64,000 nt of DNA from an uncultured eubacterium 1-6. GTDB taxonomy: Bacteria; Bacillota; Clostridia; Lachnospirales; Lachnospiraceae. The notes under the pieces are model-generated. The model saw only the letters and a list, made by a program, of their open reading frames with translations. It was not told the origin of the DNA and did no database searches. The first letter of the stretch is position 1. The number at the start of each line of letters is the position of its first letter. Where the stretch lies: NCBI GenBank assembly GCA_903789595.1, contig CAIFEZ010000002.1, positions 131,109 to 195,108 of the forward strand, given 5' to 3'. Both the position numbers and the translations under genes were made by a program. This document shows, piece after piece, positions 7,746 through 17,270 of the stretch.

Positions 7746-9659
7746 TTACTCCAGTTCAAACGCTCCGGTATAGAGCTGATAGTACGTCCCCTTCTGCTCC
7801 AGCAGCTGCTCGTGTGTACCGCGCTCGATGATGTGGCCGTGGTCCAGAACCATGATCGCGTCGCTGTTCCGTACGGTGGAAAGTCTGTGTGCAATGACAA
7901 ATACCGTCCTGCCTTTCATCAGGTTATCCATTCCCTTCTGCACAAGCGCTTCTGTTCGCGTATCAATGGATGACGTCGCCTCATCCAGAATCATGGCCGG
8001 CGGGTCGGCAACGGCTGCTCTCGCAATGGAAATCAGCTGTCTCTGTCCCTGTGAAAGCTGCGCGCCGTTTGCCGTGAGCATCGTATCGTATCCATCCGGA
8101 AGTCTGGTAATAAAGTCATCGGCGTTCGCCAGTTTTGCCGCCGCGATGCACTCTTCATCGGTCGCATCCAGCCTTCCGTAACGAATATTGTCCATAACCG
8201 TTCCGGTGAACAGATTTACATCCTGCAGCACGATTCCCAGAGAGTGGCGGAGATCCGGCTTGCAGATTTTGTTGATGTTGATGCCATCATAGCGGATCTT
8301 TCCATCCGGAATATCATAGAAGCGGTTGATCAGATTTGTAATCGTTGTCTTGCCGGCTCCGGTTGCGCCTACAAAGGCAATCTTCTGGCCCGGCTTTGCA
8401 TAGAGCGACACATCATACAGCACCTGCTTCTCCGGTGTGTAGCCAAAATCCACATGTTCCAGCTGAACATCGCCCTTCAACAGGGTATAGGTCGTCGTAC
8501 CGTCCGCCTTATGGAAATGCTTCCAGGCCCAGAGATCGGTCTTCTCCTTGGTCTCGACAAGGGTGCCGTCCTCTCCTTTTTTGCATCTGACAAGCGTCAC
8601 ATAGCCGTCATCCTTTTCGGGTTCCTGGTCGATCAGTTCAAACACACGGCCGGCTCCCGCGATACCCATGGCGATCATCGGCACCTGCATCGAAATCTGG
8701 CCGATTGTCTGTGACAGCTGACGTGCCATGCCGAGATAAGAAATGATGATACCTGCCGTCATCAGACCGAAGCCGGAAAATCCGACGTTTGTGGCTCCCT
8801 CAAAGACCATGATCGCACCGACGAACGCGATCAGCACATACATAAGGTTGCCCATGTTGGACAGGATCGGCATCAAAACATTTCCCGCCTTATTTGCCTC
8901 GTTGCTGTCCTCAAAGAGCTGCTCGTTAATCTTCTGAAAATCCTTTTTGCTCTCGCCTTCATGACAGAAAACCTTGATTACCTTGGTTCCTTCCATCATT
9001 TCCTCAACAAATCCCTCTTCCTTTGCCAGAGAAATCTGCTGACGCATCATGTATTTCGAAGAAGCCGTCGCATATTTTTTTGCCACGCGAAGCATCAGAA
9101 CAATGGAAAGTGCTACCAGAATCGAGAGCCAGAAGCTGTAATACAGCATCATAAAGGCAATCGCCGCAATGGTTAGCGCAGACTGCGTAACCATCGGCAA
9201 ACTCTGTCCGATCAGCTGGCGGATGGCGTCGGTATCATTGGTGTAGGTACTCATGATATCGCCGTGCGCGTGCGTGTCGAAGTATTTTATCGGCAGAGAC
9301 TGCATCTTATCAAACATATCATTTCGGAAGTTCATAAGCGTACCCTGCGTCACTGTCGCCATACTTCTCGTATAAAGAAAAGATGCGACAACTCCGGCGC
9401 CATAGATGACCGCCATCGCGACAACCGTGCGGACAAGCTTTGGCCATACCGCAGAAAGCCCGGTCTTCAATCCGGGCGTGATGACATCGTCGATCAGACG
9501 CTGCAGGAAGAATGTAGCTCCGGTAGAAGAAACGCCCGCGATCACGATACAGATTATGACCAGGATCATTCTCGCTTTATAATGGGAAAAAATATATTTA
9601 AACAGACGTCCGGCCGTTCCTTTTTTGACCGGTGTGATCTTTGCTTTCCCTCTCGGCAT
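7746..9659 (-). CDS. ABC exporter subunit with catalytic ATPase site (heterodimer partner 2)
   Basis: A 637-residue half-transporter with an N-terminal six-helix ABC membrane domain (about residues 30-330) and a C-terminal nucleotide-binding domain. Walker A is GATGAGKTT, the signature LSQGQRQLIS, and Walker B MILDEATSSID with the catalytic Glu intact; the H-loop is VIAHRLST. A ~60-residue charged insertion separates the domains, a common feature in this clostridial group. It follows the partner gene at 9661 with one base between, so both are cotranslated. Likely exports drugs, peptides or lipids; MarR control suggests detoxification. Confidence 0.92.
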   Translation of the reverse strand: MPRGKAKITPVKKGTAGRLFKYIFSHYKARMILVIICIVIAGVSSTGATFFLQRLIDDVITPGLKTGLSAVWPKLVRTVVAMAVIYGAGVVASFLYTRSMATVTQGTLMNFRNDMFDKMQSLPIKYFDTHAHGDIMSTYTNDTDAIRQLIGQSLPMVTQSALTIAAIAFMMLYYSFWLSILVALSIVLMLRVAKKYATASSKYMMRQQISLAKEEGFVEEMMEGTKVIKVFCHEGESKKDFQKINEQLFEDSNEANKAGNVLMPILSNMGNLMYVLIAFVGAIMVFEGATNVGFSGFGLMTAGIIISYLGMARQLSQTIGQISMQVPMIAMGIAGAGRVFELIDQEPEKDDGYVTLVRCKKGEDGTLVETKEKTDLWAWKHFHKADGTTTYTLLKGDVQLEHVDFGYTPEKQVLYDVSLYAKPGQKIAFVGATGAGKTTITNLINRFYDIPDGKIRYDGININKICKPDLRHSLGIVLQDVNLFTGTVMDNIRYGRLDATDEECIAAAKLANADDFITRLPDGYDTMLTANGAQLSQGQRQLISIARAAVADPPAMILDEATSSIDTRTEALVQKGMDNLMKGRTVFVIAHRLSTVRNSDAIMVLDHGHIIERGTHEQLLEQKGTYYQLYTGAFELE

Positions 9660-9660
9660 A

Positions 9661-11397
9661 TCAGTTTTCCTCCTTTCTCATGGTCTGCGAATCATAAATT
9701 TCTTTATAAATTCCATTGGCTGCGATCAGCTGATCGTGATTGCCCTGCTCCACGATCCTTCCGCCGTCCATCACGATGATGTTGTCACAATCCTCCACGG
9801 AAGAAATACGCTGCGCGATGATAATTCTCGTCGTATCCGGAATTTCCTCCCGGAAAGCCTTCCGGATCAGCGCATCGGTCTTTGTATCTACCGCAGATGT
9901 GGAGTCATCCAGAATCAGGATCTTCGGCTTCTTCAGAAGAGCCCTCGCGATGCAGAGACGCTGCTTCTGTCCGCCGGATACATTGCTTCCGCCCTGCTCA
10001 ATATAGGTATCGTATTTCTGCGGAAACTGCTGAATGAATTCGTCGGCCTGCGCCAGCTTGCAGGCATGCTCGATCTGCTCATCTGTCGCATTTTTGTCTC
10101 CCCAACGCATATTCTCCTTGATGGTACCTGAGAACAAAACATTCTTCTGAAGCACAACCGCTACCTGATTGCGCAGCGTGTCCAGATCATACTGACGCAC
10201 GTCCGTTCCGCCGACCTTCACCGCTCCTTCTGTCACATCATACAATCGGGAAATGAGCTGAATTAATGTCGTCTTCGAAGAACCAGTGCCTCCGATGATT
10301 CCCAGAGAGGAACCGGAAGGAATCTGCAGATTTACATCGGACAACGCGTATCTCTTGCTCCTCTCGGAGTATTTAAAGGAAACATTGTCAAACTCCACCG
10401 ATCCGTCCGCAATCTCGGTCTTTCCGTTCTCCGGCGATGTCAAGGTACTCTGATATTCCAGAACCTCGACGATTCGGTTGGCGGACTCCTGTGAGATAAT
10501 AATCAGGACAAAAACCATGGACAGCATCATCATCGCAATCAGGATCTGGATTCCATATGTGATCAGAGAAGATAACTGGCCCGTGCTCAGAGAAGAGCCC
10601 TTTGTTGAAATAATGATCCTGGCTCCGATATAGCTGACCAGTACCATCGTAAGACTGATGCTGAAAACCATCGTCGGGTTGTTCCACGCAAGAACCTTCT
10701 CGGCGAAGGTGAAATCTCTGCAGACATCTTCGGACCTCTTGTGAAATTTCTCCTTTTCATAGTCCTCCCGGACAAAGGATTTTACCACGCGGATTCCGCC
10801 CACATTTTCCTGTACGGAATTATTCATGGCATCATATTTCTTAAAAATCCGGACAAAGACCGGATGAATGTACAAAACAATGCCAAACAGAACCAGGGCG
10901 AGGAACGGGATGATCGCTATAAATATCAGGGCCATTCGGACATTGATCGTAAGAGACATCACTATCGAAAAGATGATCATAAGAGGCGTCCGCACCGCGC
11001 CGCGGATCACCATCTGAAAGGCCGTCTGAACGTTTGTAACATCTGTCGTCATACGGGTTACAAGCGAGGATGTGGAAAACCTGTCTACATCCGCAAAGGA
11101 AAACGACTGGATGTTAAAATATATATCCTGCCGAAGATTCTTCGCAAAGCCGGCAGATCCTTTTGCCGCCTCAATAGCCGCTCTGCGTCCGCAGTACAGG
11201 GAAGCCATTGCCAGAATAATCAGGACAACGCCATCCTGAAACACAGGCGTAAGGGTAGCGCCCTTCATGTGATCAATCAAAGAAGCCATCACCAGAGGAA
11301 TGATACATTCCAGAATAACCTCAAAGGTAACAAACAGCGGTGAAAGCAGCGAGGGAGTTTTGTACTCTCTCAGACTTTTCATTAATGTTTTCAGCAC
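9661..11397 (-). CDS. ABC exporter subunit with degenerate ATPase site (heterodimer partner 1)
   Basis: A 578-residue half-transporter: six membrane helices in the first ~310 residues and a C-terminal ATPase domain. Walker A is GGTGSSKTT, the signature VSGGQKQRLC, but Walker B reads LILDDSTSAVD, with Asp in place of the catalytic Glu, and the H-loop has IIAQRISS with Gln instead of His. Those two changes are the hallmark of the non-hydrolytic site in heterodimeric exporters such as LmrCD and BmrCD, so this protein pairs with the product of 7746-9659. It lies 111 bases downstream of the MarR gene, in the same orientation. Confidence 0.92.
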   Translation of the reverse strand: MLKTLMKSLREYKTPSLLSPLFVTFEVILECIIPLVMASLIDHMKGATLTPVFQDGVVLIILAMASLYCGRRAAIEAAKGSAGFAKNLRQDIYFNIQSFSFADVDRFSTSSLVTRMTTDVTNVQTAFQMVIRGAVRTPLMIIFSIVMSLTINVRMALIFIAIIPFLALVLFGIVLYIHPVFVRIFKKYDAMNNSVQENVGGIRVVKSFVREDYEKEKFHKRSEDVCRDFTFAEKVLAWNNPTMVFSISLTMVLVSYIGARIIISTKGSSLSTGQLSSLITYGIQILIAMMMLSMVFVLIIISQESANRIVEVLEYQSTLTSPENGKTEIADGSVEFDNVSFKYSERSKRYALSDVNLQIPSGSSLGIIGGTGSSKTTLIQLISRLYDVTEGAVKVGGTDVRQYDLDTLRNQVAVVLQKNVLFSGTIKENMRWGDKNATDEQIEHACKLAQADEFIQQFPQKYDTYIEQGGSNVSGGQKQRLCIARALLKKPKILILDDSTSAVDTKTDALIRKAFREEIPDTTRIIIAQRISSVEDCDNIIVMDGGRIVEQGNHDQLIAANGIYKEIYDSQTMRKEEN

Positions 11398-11508
11398 CTG
11401 TAAATCCTCTCTTTCTATATGAATATCTATCGCAAACAGAAATTCCGGCCCATTGATTCCCAGGCATTGAAATCTCTGTGATTTTTTGACAATCTGCCAG
11501 ACTTTCCG

Positions 11509-12123
11509 TTATTCACTGCCCGCATCCCAGTCCTGGACATTGCGGTACATCTTGCGAAGCAGCACTTCGACCTGCCGGATTTCTTCCTCGGTCATACCCC
11601 GAAGCAAATGATCATCCACATCCAGATGCTGCCACCGCAGACTGATCTTATGCCTGTATGCTTTTTCTGCAAAAGATACGATTTTATTTCTGTGATCCTT
11701 CGTATCAATCGAGATTTCCACAAATCCATTCTTCTGCATCCTGGAGACCAATCCCACCACTGTCGGATGGGAAACCTCAAGAATCCGCTCCAGCTCTCTT
11801 TGCGCGACGCTGCCCCCATGCTCGCCAATCACATGGAGAACACGCGCCTGCGATAGCGTCAATCCCCATTCCTCAAGGTTTCTATCGGCGCTTGCTCGCA
11901 ACTGCTGGTTGATTTTCATTAACAGGAGCGGTATCACGGATTCCTGCCGTTCATTCTCCCAGGCCGGACATTGTGAATGATCCTCTTCCGCCTTTCGCTT
12001 TTCCGGCAATCTCTCTTCCGTTACGGATGTTTCTCTTTTTCCCATCTTTGTATACCGCAATCCCCGATTCCTCTGATTTCTCGTGCTTTCCATTCTATTA
12101 TGGATAAGTCCGCACATCTGCAC
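11509..12123 (-). CDS. MarR-family transcriptional regulator
   Basis: Winged-helix regulator, probably repressing its own gene and the two ABC exporter genes downstream until a toxic ligand binds. The core fold starts near residue 66 (LLLMKINQQLRASADRNLEE). The recognition-helix region is VAQRELERILEVSHPTVVGLVSRMQKNGFVEI, followed by the wing SIDTKDHRNKIVSF. The ~60 N-terminal residues are low in family similarity, and the start is undecided: GTG 12123, ATG 12117, ATG 12093 and ATG 12045 are all possible, none with a strong ribosome site. A long palindromic operator abuts the ORF. Confidence 0.88.
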   Translation of the reverse strand: MQMCGLIHNRMESTRNQRNRGLRYTKMGKRETSVTEERLPEKRKAEEDHSQCPAWENERQESVIPLLLMKINQQLRASADRNLEEWGLTLSQARVLHVIGEHGGSVAQRELERILEVSHPTVVGLVSRMQKNGFVEISIDTKDHRNKIVSFAEKAYRHKISLRWQHLDVDDHLLRGMTEEEIRQVEVLLRKMYRNVQDWDAGSE

Positions 12124-12126
12124 GCA

Positions 12127-12165
12127 AATGTAGCGTGCTACATTTATTATGTAGCACGCTACATT
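12127..12165. promoter_or_regulatory. Double palindromic MarR-type operator
   Basis: Two perfect 17-base inverted arms (12127-12143 and 12149-12165) flank TTATT. Each arm is itself a palindrome TGTAGC-N2-GCTACA, so two adjacent dimer sites are present, 4 bases ahead of the longest MarR ORF. Confidence 0.85.
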
Positions 12166-12248
12166 TTAGTGATTGAATGGAAAATTGTAAAGACATATTT
12201 TGCGTTTCATTCGCCAGATTTTGCATCCACTTCGGATTCTTCCCTTTA

Positions 12249-14486
12249 TTACACCTTGACTCTGGTCCCCCTGCTGTCCCGCTTCATCAGGCGGATTTTG
12301 TTCAGCGAAATTTTCTTTCCCCGGTATTCGATGTCAAATTCGTTCCGCGGCTCTACCAGATAGCACTGCTCCACCACGTCGCCATCTCCCAGCTTCATGG
12401 CACGCACGCCAAGGGCGCCTTTCTTTTTTTCCGGAATCTCCGCCATCGAAATTCTGAGGAAATACCCATCCCGGCTCTGCAGAACAAGATAGTCACCGGC
12501 ATCCGCATAGCCGAGGAAAACGGCCCGGTCGTCGTCCCCGGCCAGCTTCGTCGCGGCAATGGACCGCCTTGTGACGTTGAACTCGCTCCCGTCGGTAACC
12601 TTCGCCATGCCGCTTCCTGTCACAAAAATCAGTTTCCGGCCGATTACATCGCTCATAGATGCGGCAAAAATGACCCGTTCACTCTCTGTCGAGTAATTGC
12701 AGAGATTATCGATCGGCGTCCCCTTGTCCCGGAACTTGGTAAACGGAACATCCTTCACCTTGATCGTATGCATCACACCCTGATCCGTGAAAATGCAGAT
12801 CTTGTCAGTGCTCATACAACGGAACAGATACCGGCTCTCTGCGTCTGCAGCCTCACGGTTGCGCTCGTAGACAGACACGTCAATGGTTCTGGCATATCCA
12901 AACCGATCCATGAGGAAGACCATCTCCGTCTCTTCTTCCTCCGGCTCCTCCAGAACAACCTCTTCCGCGTTTGTGATAAAGGTTCTTCTCGGACGCCCAT
13001 ATTCCTTTCGGATCGCGGTCAGATCATCCAGAATCACGTCCGCCATCGTGTCATAGTCATTCAGGATTTTCTCATAACGTTCGATCTTCGCTATCGTCTC
13101 CTCATTCTCTTTATATAGCGCCTCCAGCTCCAGACCGATCAGCTTTGCCAGCCGCATGTCCAGAATGGCCTGCGCCTGCCGCTGCGTAAAGCAGAGCTGC
13201 CGCGCCTGCTTCTCACTGTTCTTGTGACGGAACTGAATGCCGTCCGTCACTCCCATCGTCAGACAGTCCTTTGCCATCTTCTGATTCTTGCTTCCCCGCA
13301 GGATCTCAATGATCAGATCGATGACATCCACCGCCTTGATAAGGCCCTCCTGGATCTCCTTCTTTTCCACCTCCCTGGAGAGAAGCTTTCGGTATTTTCT
13401 GGTCGTGAGATCAAACTGAAAATCGACAAAGTTGTCGAGAATCTTTTTCAGGCTCATGGTCTCCGGTTTTCCCCCGGCGACCGCAAGCATATTGACGCCG
13501 AAGGTATCCTCCAGCCGGGTCTTCTTGTAAAGGAGATTCTTCAGTCTCTCCACATCGGCGCCTTTTTTAAGCTCCAGAACAATACGGATGCCATCCTTGG
13601 ATGACTGGTTGGAAATATCCGTGATCTCCGGCGCCTGCCTGCTCTCCACAAGATCCGCCACATCCATCAGAAACTTTCCGATATTGGCGCCGATCATTGT
13701 ATAAGGGATCTCGGTCACAACGAGAAGCTGTTTTCCGTTCTTTCCCTTCTCCACTTCAACTTTTCCGCGGATCTTGATTTTTCCGGTTCCCGTCTCATAG
13801 ATCCCGGCAAGATCTCTCTGATTGACGACAATGCCGCCCGTTGGAAAATCCGGGCCCTTGATGTATTTCATCAGCTGCGTGCTGGTGAGCTTGTTGTTCC
13901 GGATGTATGCCTTTGCGGCATCGATTACCTCCCCGAGATTATGCGGGGGAATACTGGTGGCCATGCCTACGGCGATTCCATCCGACCCGTTGACCAGTAT
14001 ATTGGGAATCCGGACCGGAAGCACCTCCGGTTCTTTCTCCGTCTCATCGAAGTTCGGCACAAAGTTGACGATATCCTTGTCGAGATCCTTCAGATATACT
14101 TCCTGTGCGATCTTTGCAAGCCGCGCTTCTGTATATCGCATAGCAGCCGCTCCGTCTCCCTCAATGGAACCGAAATTGCCATGGCCGTCCACCAGTATCT
14201 GCCCTTTTTTGAAATCCTGCGCCATGACCACCAACGATTCATAGATGGAGCTGTCGCCGTGCGGATGGTATTTACCCATGGTGTCGCCGACGATACGGGC
14301 AGATTTCCGATAGGCTCGGTCGTAGTACGTACCCAGCTCCATCATATCGTAAAGCACCCTTCTCTGTACCGGCTTCAGCCCGTCCCGTACATCCGGCAGT
14401 GCTCTGGCAATGATGACACTCATCGCATAGTCGATATAGGATTTCTGCATCAATTCCGAATATTCGGTTCTGATTATTTCTTCCAT
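12249..14486 (-). CDS. parC: DNA topoisomerase IV subunit A (type IIA topoisomerase A subunit)
   Basis: Breaks and rejoins DNA in the ParC2ParE2 enzyme that decatenates chromosomes. The 745-residue protein starts with the GyrA/ParC breakage-reunion domain: ALPDVRDGLKPVQRRVLY, HPHGDSSIYES (drug-sensitivity region with Ser and Glu intact) and AAAMRYTEARL with the catalytic Tyr. The C-terminal half has beta-pinwheel repeats, and I see no QRRGGKG-type GyrA box, which favours topoisomerase IV over gyrase. The partner gene lies 159 bases upstream on the same strand. Some clostridial genomes annotate this paralogue as a second gyrase A. Confidence 0.88.
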   Translation of the reverse strand: MEEIIRTEYSELMQKSYIDYAMSVIIARALPDVRDGLKPVQRRVLYDMMELGTYYDRAYRKSARIVGDTMGKYHPHGDSSIYESLVVMAQDFKKGQILVDGHGNFGSIEGDGAAAMRYTEARLAKIAQEVYLKDLDKDIVNFVPNFDETEKEPEVLPVRIPNILVNGSDGIAVGMATSIPPHNLGEVIDAAKAYIRNNKLTSTQLMKYIKGPDFPTGGIVVNQRDLAGIYETGTGKIKIRGKVEVEKGKNGKQLLVVTEIPYTMIGANIGKFLMDVADLVESRQAPEITDISNQSSKDGIRIVLELKKGADVERLKNLLYKKTRLEDTFGVNMLAVAGGKPETMSLKKILDNFVDFQFDLTTRKYRKLLSREVEKKEIQEGLIKAVDVIDLIIEILRGSKNQKMAKDCLTMGVTDGIQFRHKNSEKQARQLCFTQRQAQAILDMRLAKLIGLELEALYKENEETIAKIERYEKILNDYDTMADVILDDLTAIRKEYGRPRRTFITNAEEVVLEEPEEEETEMVFLMDRFGYARTIDVSVYERNREAADAESRYLFRCMSTDKICIFTDQGVMHTIKVKDVPFTKFRDKGTPIDNLCNYSTESERVIFAASMSDVIGRKLIFVTGSGMAKVTDGSEFNVTRRSIAATKLAGDDDRAVFLGYADAGDYLVLQSRDGYFLRISMAEIPEKKKGALGVRAMKLGDGDVVEQCYLVEPRNEFDIEYRGKKISLNKIRLMKRDSRGTRVKV

Positions 14487-14645
14487 TCTTACTGCTTTTC
14501 TCCCTTATGCAGTCAGCTCTTCCCGCTGCTTCTTTCCTGTATGCAGCCGGCCCTGCTTACTGCTTTCTCTTTATGCAGCCGGCCCCGCTTACTGCTTTTC
14601 CTTTATGCATATGCAGCAGGCCTGCCAGGCGTTCTTCTCCGTCCG
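14487..14645. repeat. Imperfect ~32-bp tandem repeat between parE and parC
   Basis: About three diverged copies of a unit like GCTTACTGCTTTTC-CTTTATGCAGCCGGCCC fill the gap (roughly 14489-14620). On the minus strand this is transcribed between the two topoisomerase genes. No ORF or terminator is apparent. Confidence 0.6.
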
Positions 14646-16574
14646 TCATACATCTAGCTCGGCGTCCGTTGCGTGATCGTAGATGAATTTTTTCCTCGGC
14701 TGGACATTCGTGCCCATCAGAACTTCCGTGGTCTCGGAAGCCATCCTCGCATCCTCGATCTCCACTCTCCGCATCCGCCTTGTCTCAGGATTCAGTGTGG
14801 TATCCCAGAGCTGCTGGGGATCCATCTCACCGAGTCCTTTATACCTCTGCAGCGTAAACTTTTCACCCGCATGATTTTTCCGATACTTTTCAAGCGCCTT
14901 GTCGTCGTACAGATACTCTCCCTCTCCTTTGGACGGAATGGTCTTGTACAGCGGAGGCATAGCGATATAGATATGGCCCTGATAAATCAGTTCCGGCATA
15001 AACCGGTAAAACAATGTCAGAAGCAGGGTGGAAATATGTGCGCCGTCTACATCCGCATCGGCCATGATGATGATCTTGTCATACCGCAGCTTCGTGATGT
15101 CGAAATCATTGCCGTAGCCCTCTGAAAAACCACAGCCGAACGCGTTGATCATGCCCTTGATCTCCGCATTGGCCAGCACCTTATCCATCGTGGCTTTCTC
15201 GACGTTCAGGATCTTGCCTCGGATTGGAAAAATCGCCTGAAAGTTCCGGTTTCTTGCCATCTTGGCGGAACCGCCGGCGGAATCTCCCTCGACGATGAAA
15301 ATTTCGCACTTTGAAGCATCTCTGCTCTCACAGTTTGCCAGCTTTCCATTGGAGTCGAACGAATATTTCTGCTTCGTCAGCATGTTCGTCTTGGCTTTTT
15401 CCTCCGTGCGCCGGATCTTTGCCGAACGCTCGGCGCATTCCAGAATCGTCTTCAACACCGGAAGATTCCGGTCGAAATAGCGTACCACTTCCTCGCCGGT
15501 GACCTTGCTGACGGCCTTCGCCGCATCCGGATTGTCGAGCTTCGTCTTGGTCTGTCCCTCGAATCTGGGATCCGGATGCTTCACAGAAACCACAGCCGTC
15601 ATGCCGTTCCGGATATCCGCGCCGGTGAAATTCGCGTCCTTGTCCTTGAGAACCCCGATCTCCCTCGCGTAGCTGTTCATCGTGAGCGTGAACTGGGTCT
15701 TGAAACCGGTGATATGCGTTCCGCCCTCCGAGTTGAAAATATTGTTGCAGAATCCAAGAACATTTTCCTGGAACGCACGGATATACTGAAAAGCCACCTC
15801 CACCTGTATCCCATCGGCCTCGCCCTTGAAATACACCGGATCATGGAGCGTCTCTTCACTCTTATTGAGTTCCTTTACGAATCCGACTATTCCCTCCGGC
15901 TCGGAGAAGGTGATTTTCTCGTCCTTCCCGTCCCTCTTATCTTCAAAGTTTATGATCAGACTTGGATTCAGATATGTCGTCTCATGAAGACGGCTCTTAA
16001 GATCCTCGGCGGAAAATCTTGTTTTTTCAAAGATTTCTCCATCCGGAAGAAAATTGATTCTCGTTCCGGTCCCTTTCGTCTTGCCGAGCTTTGGCAGGAG
16101 TCCGCTGCCATCGAGCTCCATCACCGGCTTACCTCGTTCAAACCGGTCGTGCCAGATATATCCGTCTCTGCTGATCTGCACATCCATATATACGGAAAGC
16201 GCGTTTACGACGGAGGAACCGACGCCGTGAAGTCCTCCTGAGGTCTTGTATACCTCATTGTCAAACTTTCCGCCCGCATGCAGGGTGGTAAGCACCAGCC
16301 GCTCTGCCGGCATTCCCTTCTCATGCATCCCGACCGGAATGCCGCGCCCGTTGTCAGTTACGGTACACGAGCCATCCGTTTCAAGCACCACATCGATTTT
16401 CGAACAGAAGCCTGCCAGATGTTCATCCACGGAGTTGTCCACGATCTCATAGATCAGATGATTCAGGCCCTTCCGCCCGGTACTTCCGATATACATTCCG
16501 GGCCGCATGCGGACCGCATCCAGTCCCTCGAGAACATGAATACTCGATGCATTGTAACTGTCTTGTTTTGCCAT
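14646..16574 (-). CDS. parE: DNA topoisomerase IV subunit B (ATPase subunit)
   Basis: GHKL ATPase subunit driving strand passage with ParC. Motifs in order: EIVDNSVDEHLAG (Mg-binding Asn), VTDNGRGIPVG, GGLHGVGSSVVNAL (ATP lid), then the transducer with QTKTKLDN, the TOPRIM motifs VEGDSAGGSA and MADADVDGAHI, and the C-terminal QRYKGLGEMDPQQLW. Length (~642 residues) matches ParE or Gram-positive GyrB. The start at 16574 is preferred because GGAG lies 6 bases before it; the ORF extends four codons further without a site. It follows a HAD phosphatase gene by 24 bases. Confidence 0.9.
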   Translation of the reverse strand: MAKQDSYNASSIHVLEGLDAVRMRPGMYIGSTGRKGLNHLIYEIVDNSVDEHLAGFCSKIDVVLETDGSCTVTDNGRGIPVGMHEKGMPAERLVLTTLHAGGKFDNEVYKTSGGLHGVGSSVVNALSVYMDVQISRDGYIWHDRFERGKPVMELDGSGLLPKLGKTKGTGTRINFLPDGEIFEKTRFSAEDLKSRLHETTYLNPSLIINFEDKRDGKDEKITFSEPEGIVGFVKELNKSEETLHDPVYFKGEADGIQVEVAFQYIRAFQENVLGFCNNIFNSEGGTHITGFKTQFTLTMNSYAREIGVLKDKDANFTGADIRNGMTAVVSVKHPDPRFEGQTKTKLDNPDAAKAVSKVTGEEVVRYFDRNLPVLKTILECAERSAKIRRTEEKAKTNMLTKQKYSFDSNGKLANCESRDASKCEIFIVEGDSAGGSAKMARNRNFQAIFPIRGKILNVEKATMDKVLANAEIKGMINAFGCGFSEGYGNDFDITKLRYDKIIIMADADVDGAHISTLLLTLFYRFMPELIYQGHIYIAMPPLYKTIPSKGEGEYLYDDKALEKYRKNHAGEKFTLQRYKGLGEMDPQQLWDTTLNPETRRMRRVEIEDARMASETTEVLMGTNVQPRKKFIYDHATDAELDV

Positions 16575-16598
16575 TTCATACTCCATTTCAAAAAGAAA

Positions 16599-17270
16599 TC
16601 AGTCTGCCATCCGGTCGTCCGGAAGCAATTCACGGAACGAGAAAATAAACGCATCCGCAATCTCCATCATCTCCGGGTGCATCCTGTAATTCGCCTTTTC
16701 ATATACGCCGATCGTATAGAATCCCCCTGCGTTCGCGCCCTTCAGGCCCTCCGCAATATCCTCAAACACCATGGTCTTCGCCGGATCGGTTCCAATCGCA
16801 GCCGCCGCCTTCAGATAAATGTCCGGAAATCCCTTGCCTCTCTTTACATCATTGCCCGTGCAGCAGCTGTCGAGAAGCGGCATCAGACCGGTCCGCTCCA
16901 GACACGGCCGGACCAGTGCGTCGTCAGAGGACGTCGCCACGGCGAGGTGCAGGCCGGCTTCCTTCAGGTATTTCACAAAATTCAGTGCGTAGGGCTTCAG
17001 CGGCAGGTGACTGCTGTACGCCTCCTGCGCCATATCCAGCCACTCGCGGACCAGTCCCTCCGGCGTGTCCTTCTCAAGATGGAACCTTCGAATGGTGTAT
17101 CTGGCGGCCTCGTAGGCTCCGAGGGGCGTTATGGCCTTCTGATAATCGTCCGGCACCTCGATTCCCCTCTTTGCCAGAAAATCAACATCGATCTGATGCC
17201 ACACTCCCATCGAATCCAGCAGCGTACCGTCCAGATCAAAAATTGCGCCTTCAAAATCCTGTATCCTCAT
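16599..17270 (-). CDS. HAD-superfamily phosphatase (beta-phosphoglucomutase-like)
   Basis: A 223-residue HAD hydrolase of subfamily I with an alpha-helical cap. Motif I is IFDLDGTLLDS (nucleophile Asp), motif II VATSSDD, the motif III Lys sits in KRGKGFPDIYLKA, and motif IV is MVFEDIAEGLKGA. Likely a cytoplasmic sugar-phosphate phosphatase or mutase; substrate unknown. It lies directly upstream of parE in the same direction, with nagA further upstream across a 326-base gap. Confidence 0.88.
   Translation of the reverse strand: MRIQDFEGAIFDLDGTLLDSMGVWHQIDVDFLAKRGIEVPDDYQKAITPLGAYEAARYTIRRFHLEKDTPEGLVREWLDMAQEAYSSHLPLKPYALNFVKYLKEAGLHLAVATSSDDALVRPCLERTGLMPLLDSCCTGNDVKRGKGFPDIYLKAAAAIGTDPAKTMVFEDIAEGLKGANAGGFYTIGVYEKANYRMHPEMMEIADAFIFSFRELLPDDRMAD

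Noticed and set aside
12249-14486. Annotation as DNA gyrase subunit A
   Set aside because: No GyrA box (QRRGGKG type) is seen in the C-terminal domain and the pair stands far from any replication origin genes, so topoisomerase IV is favoured, with some doubt.
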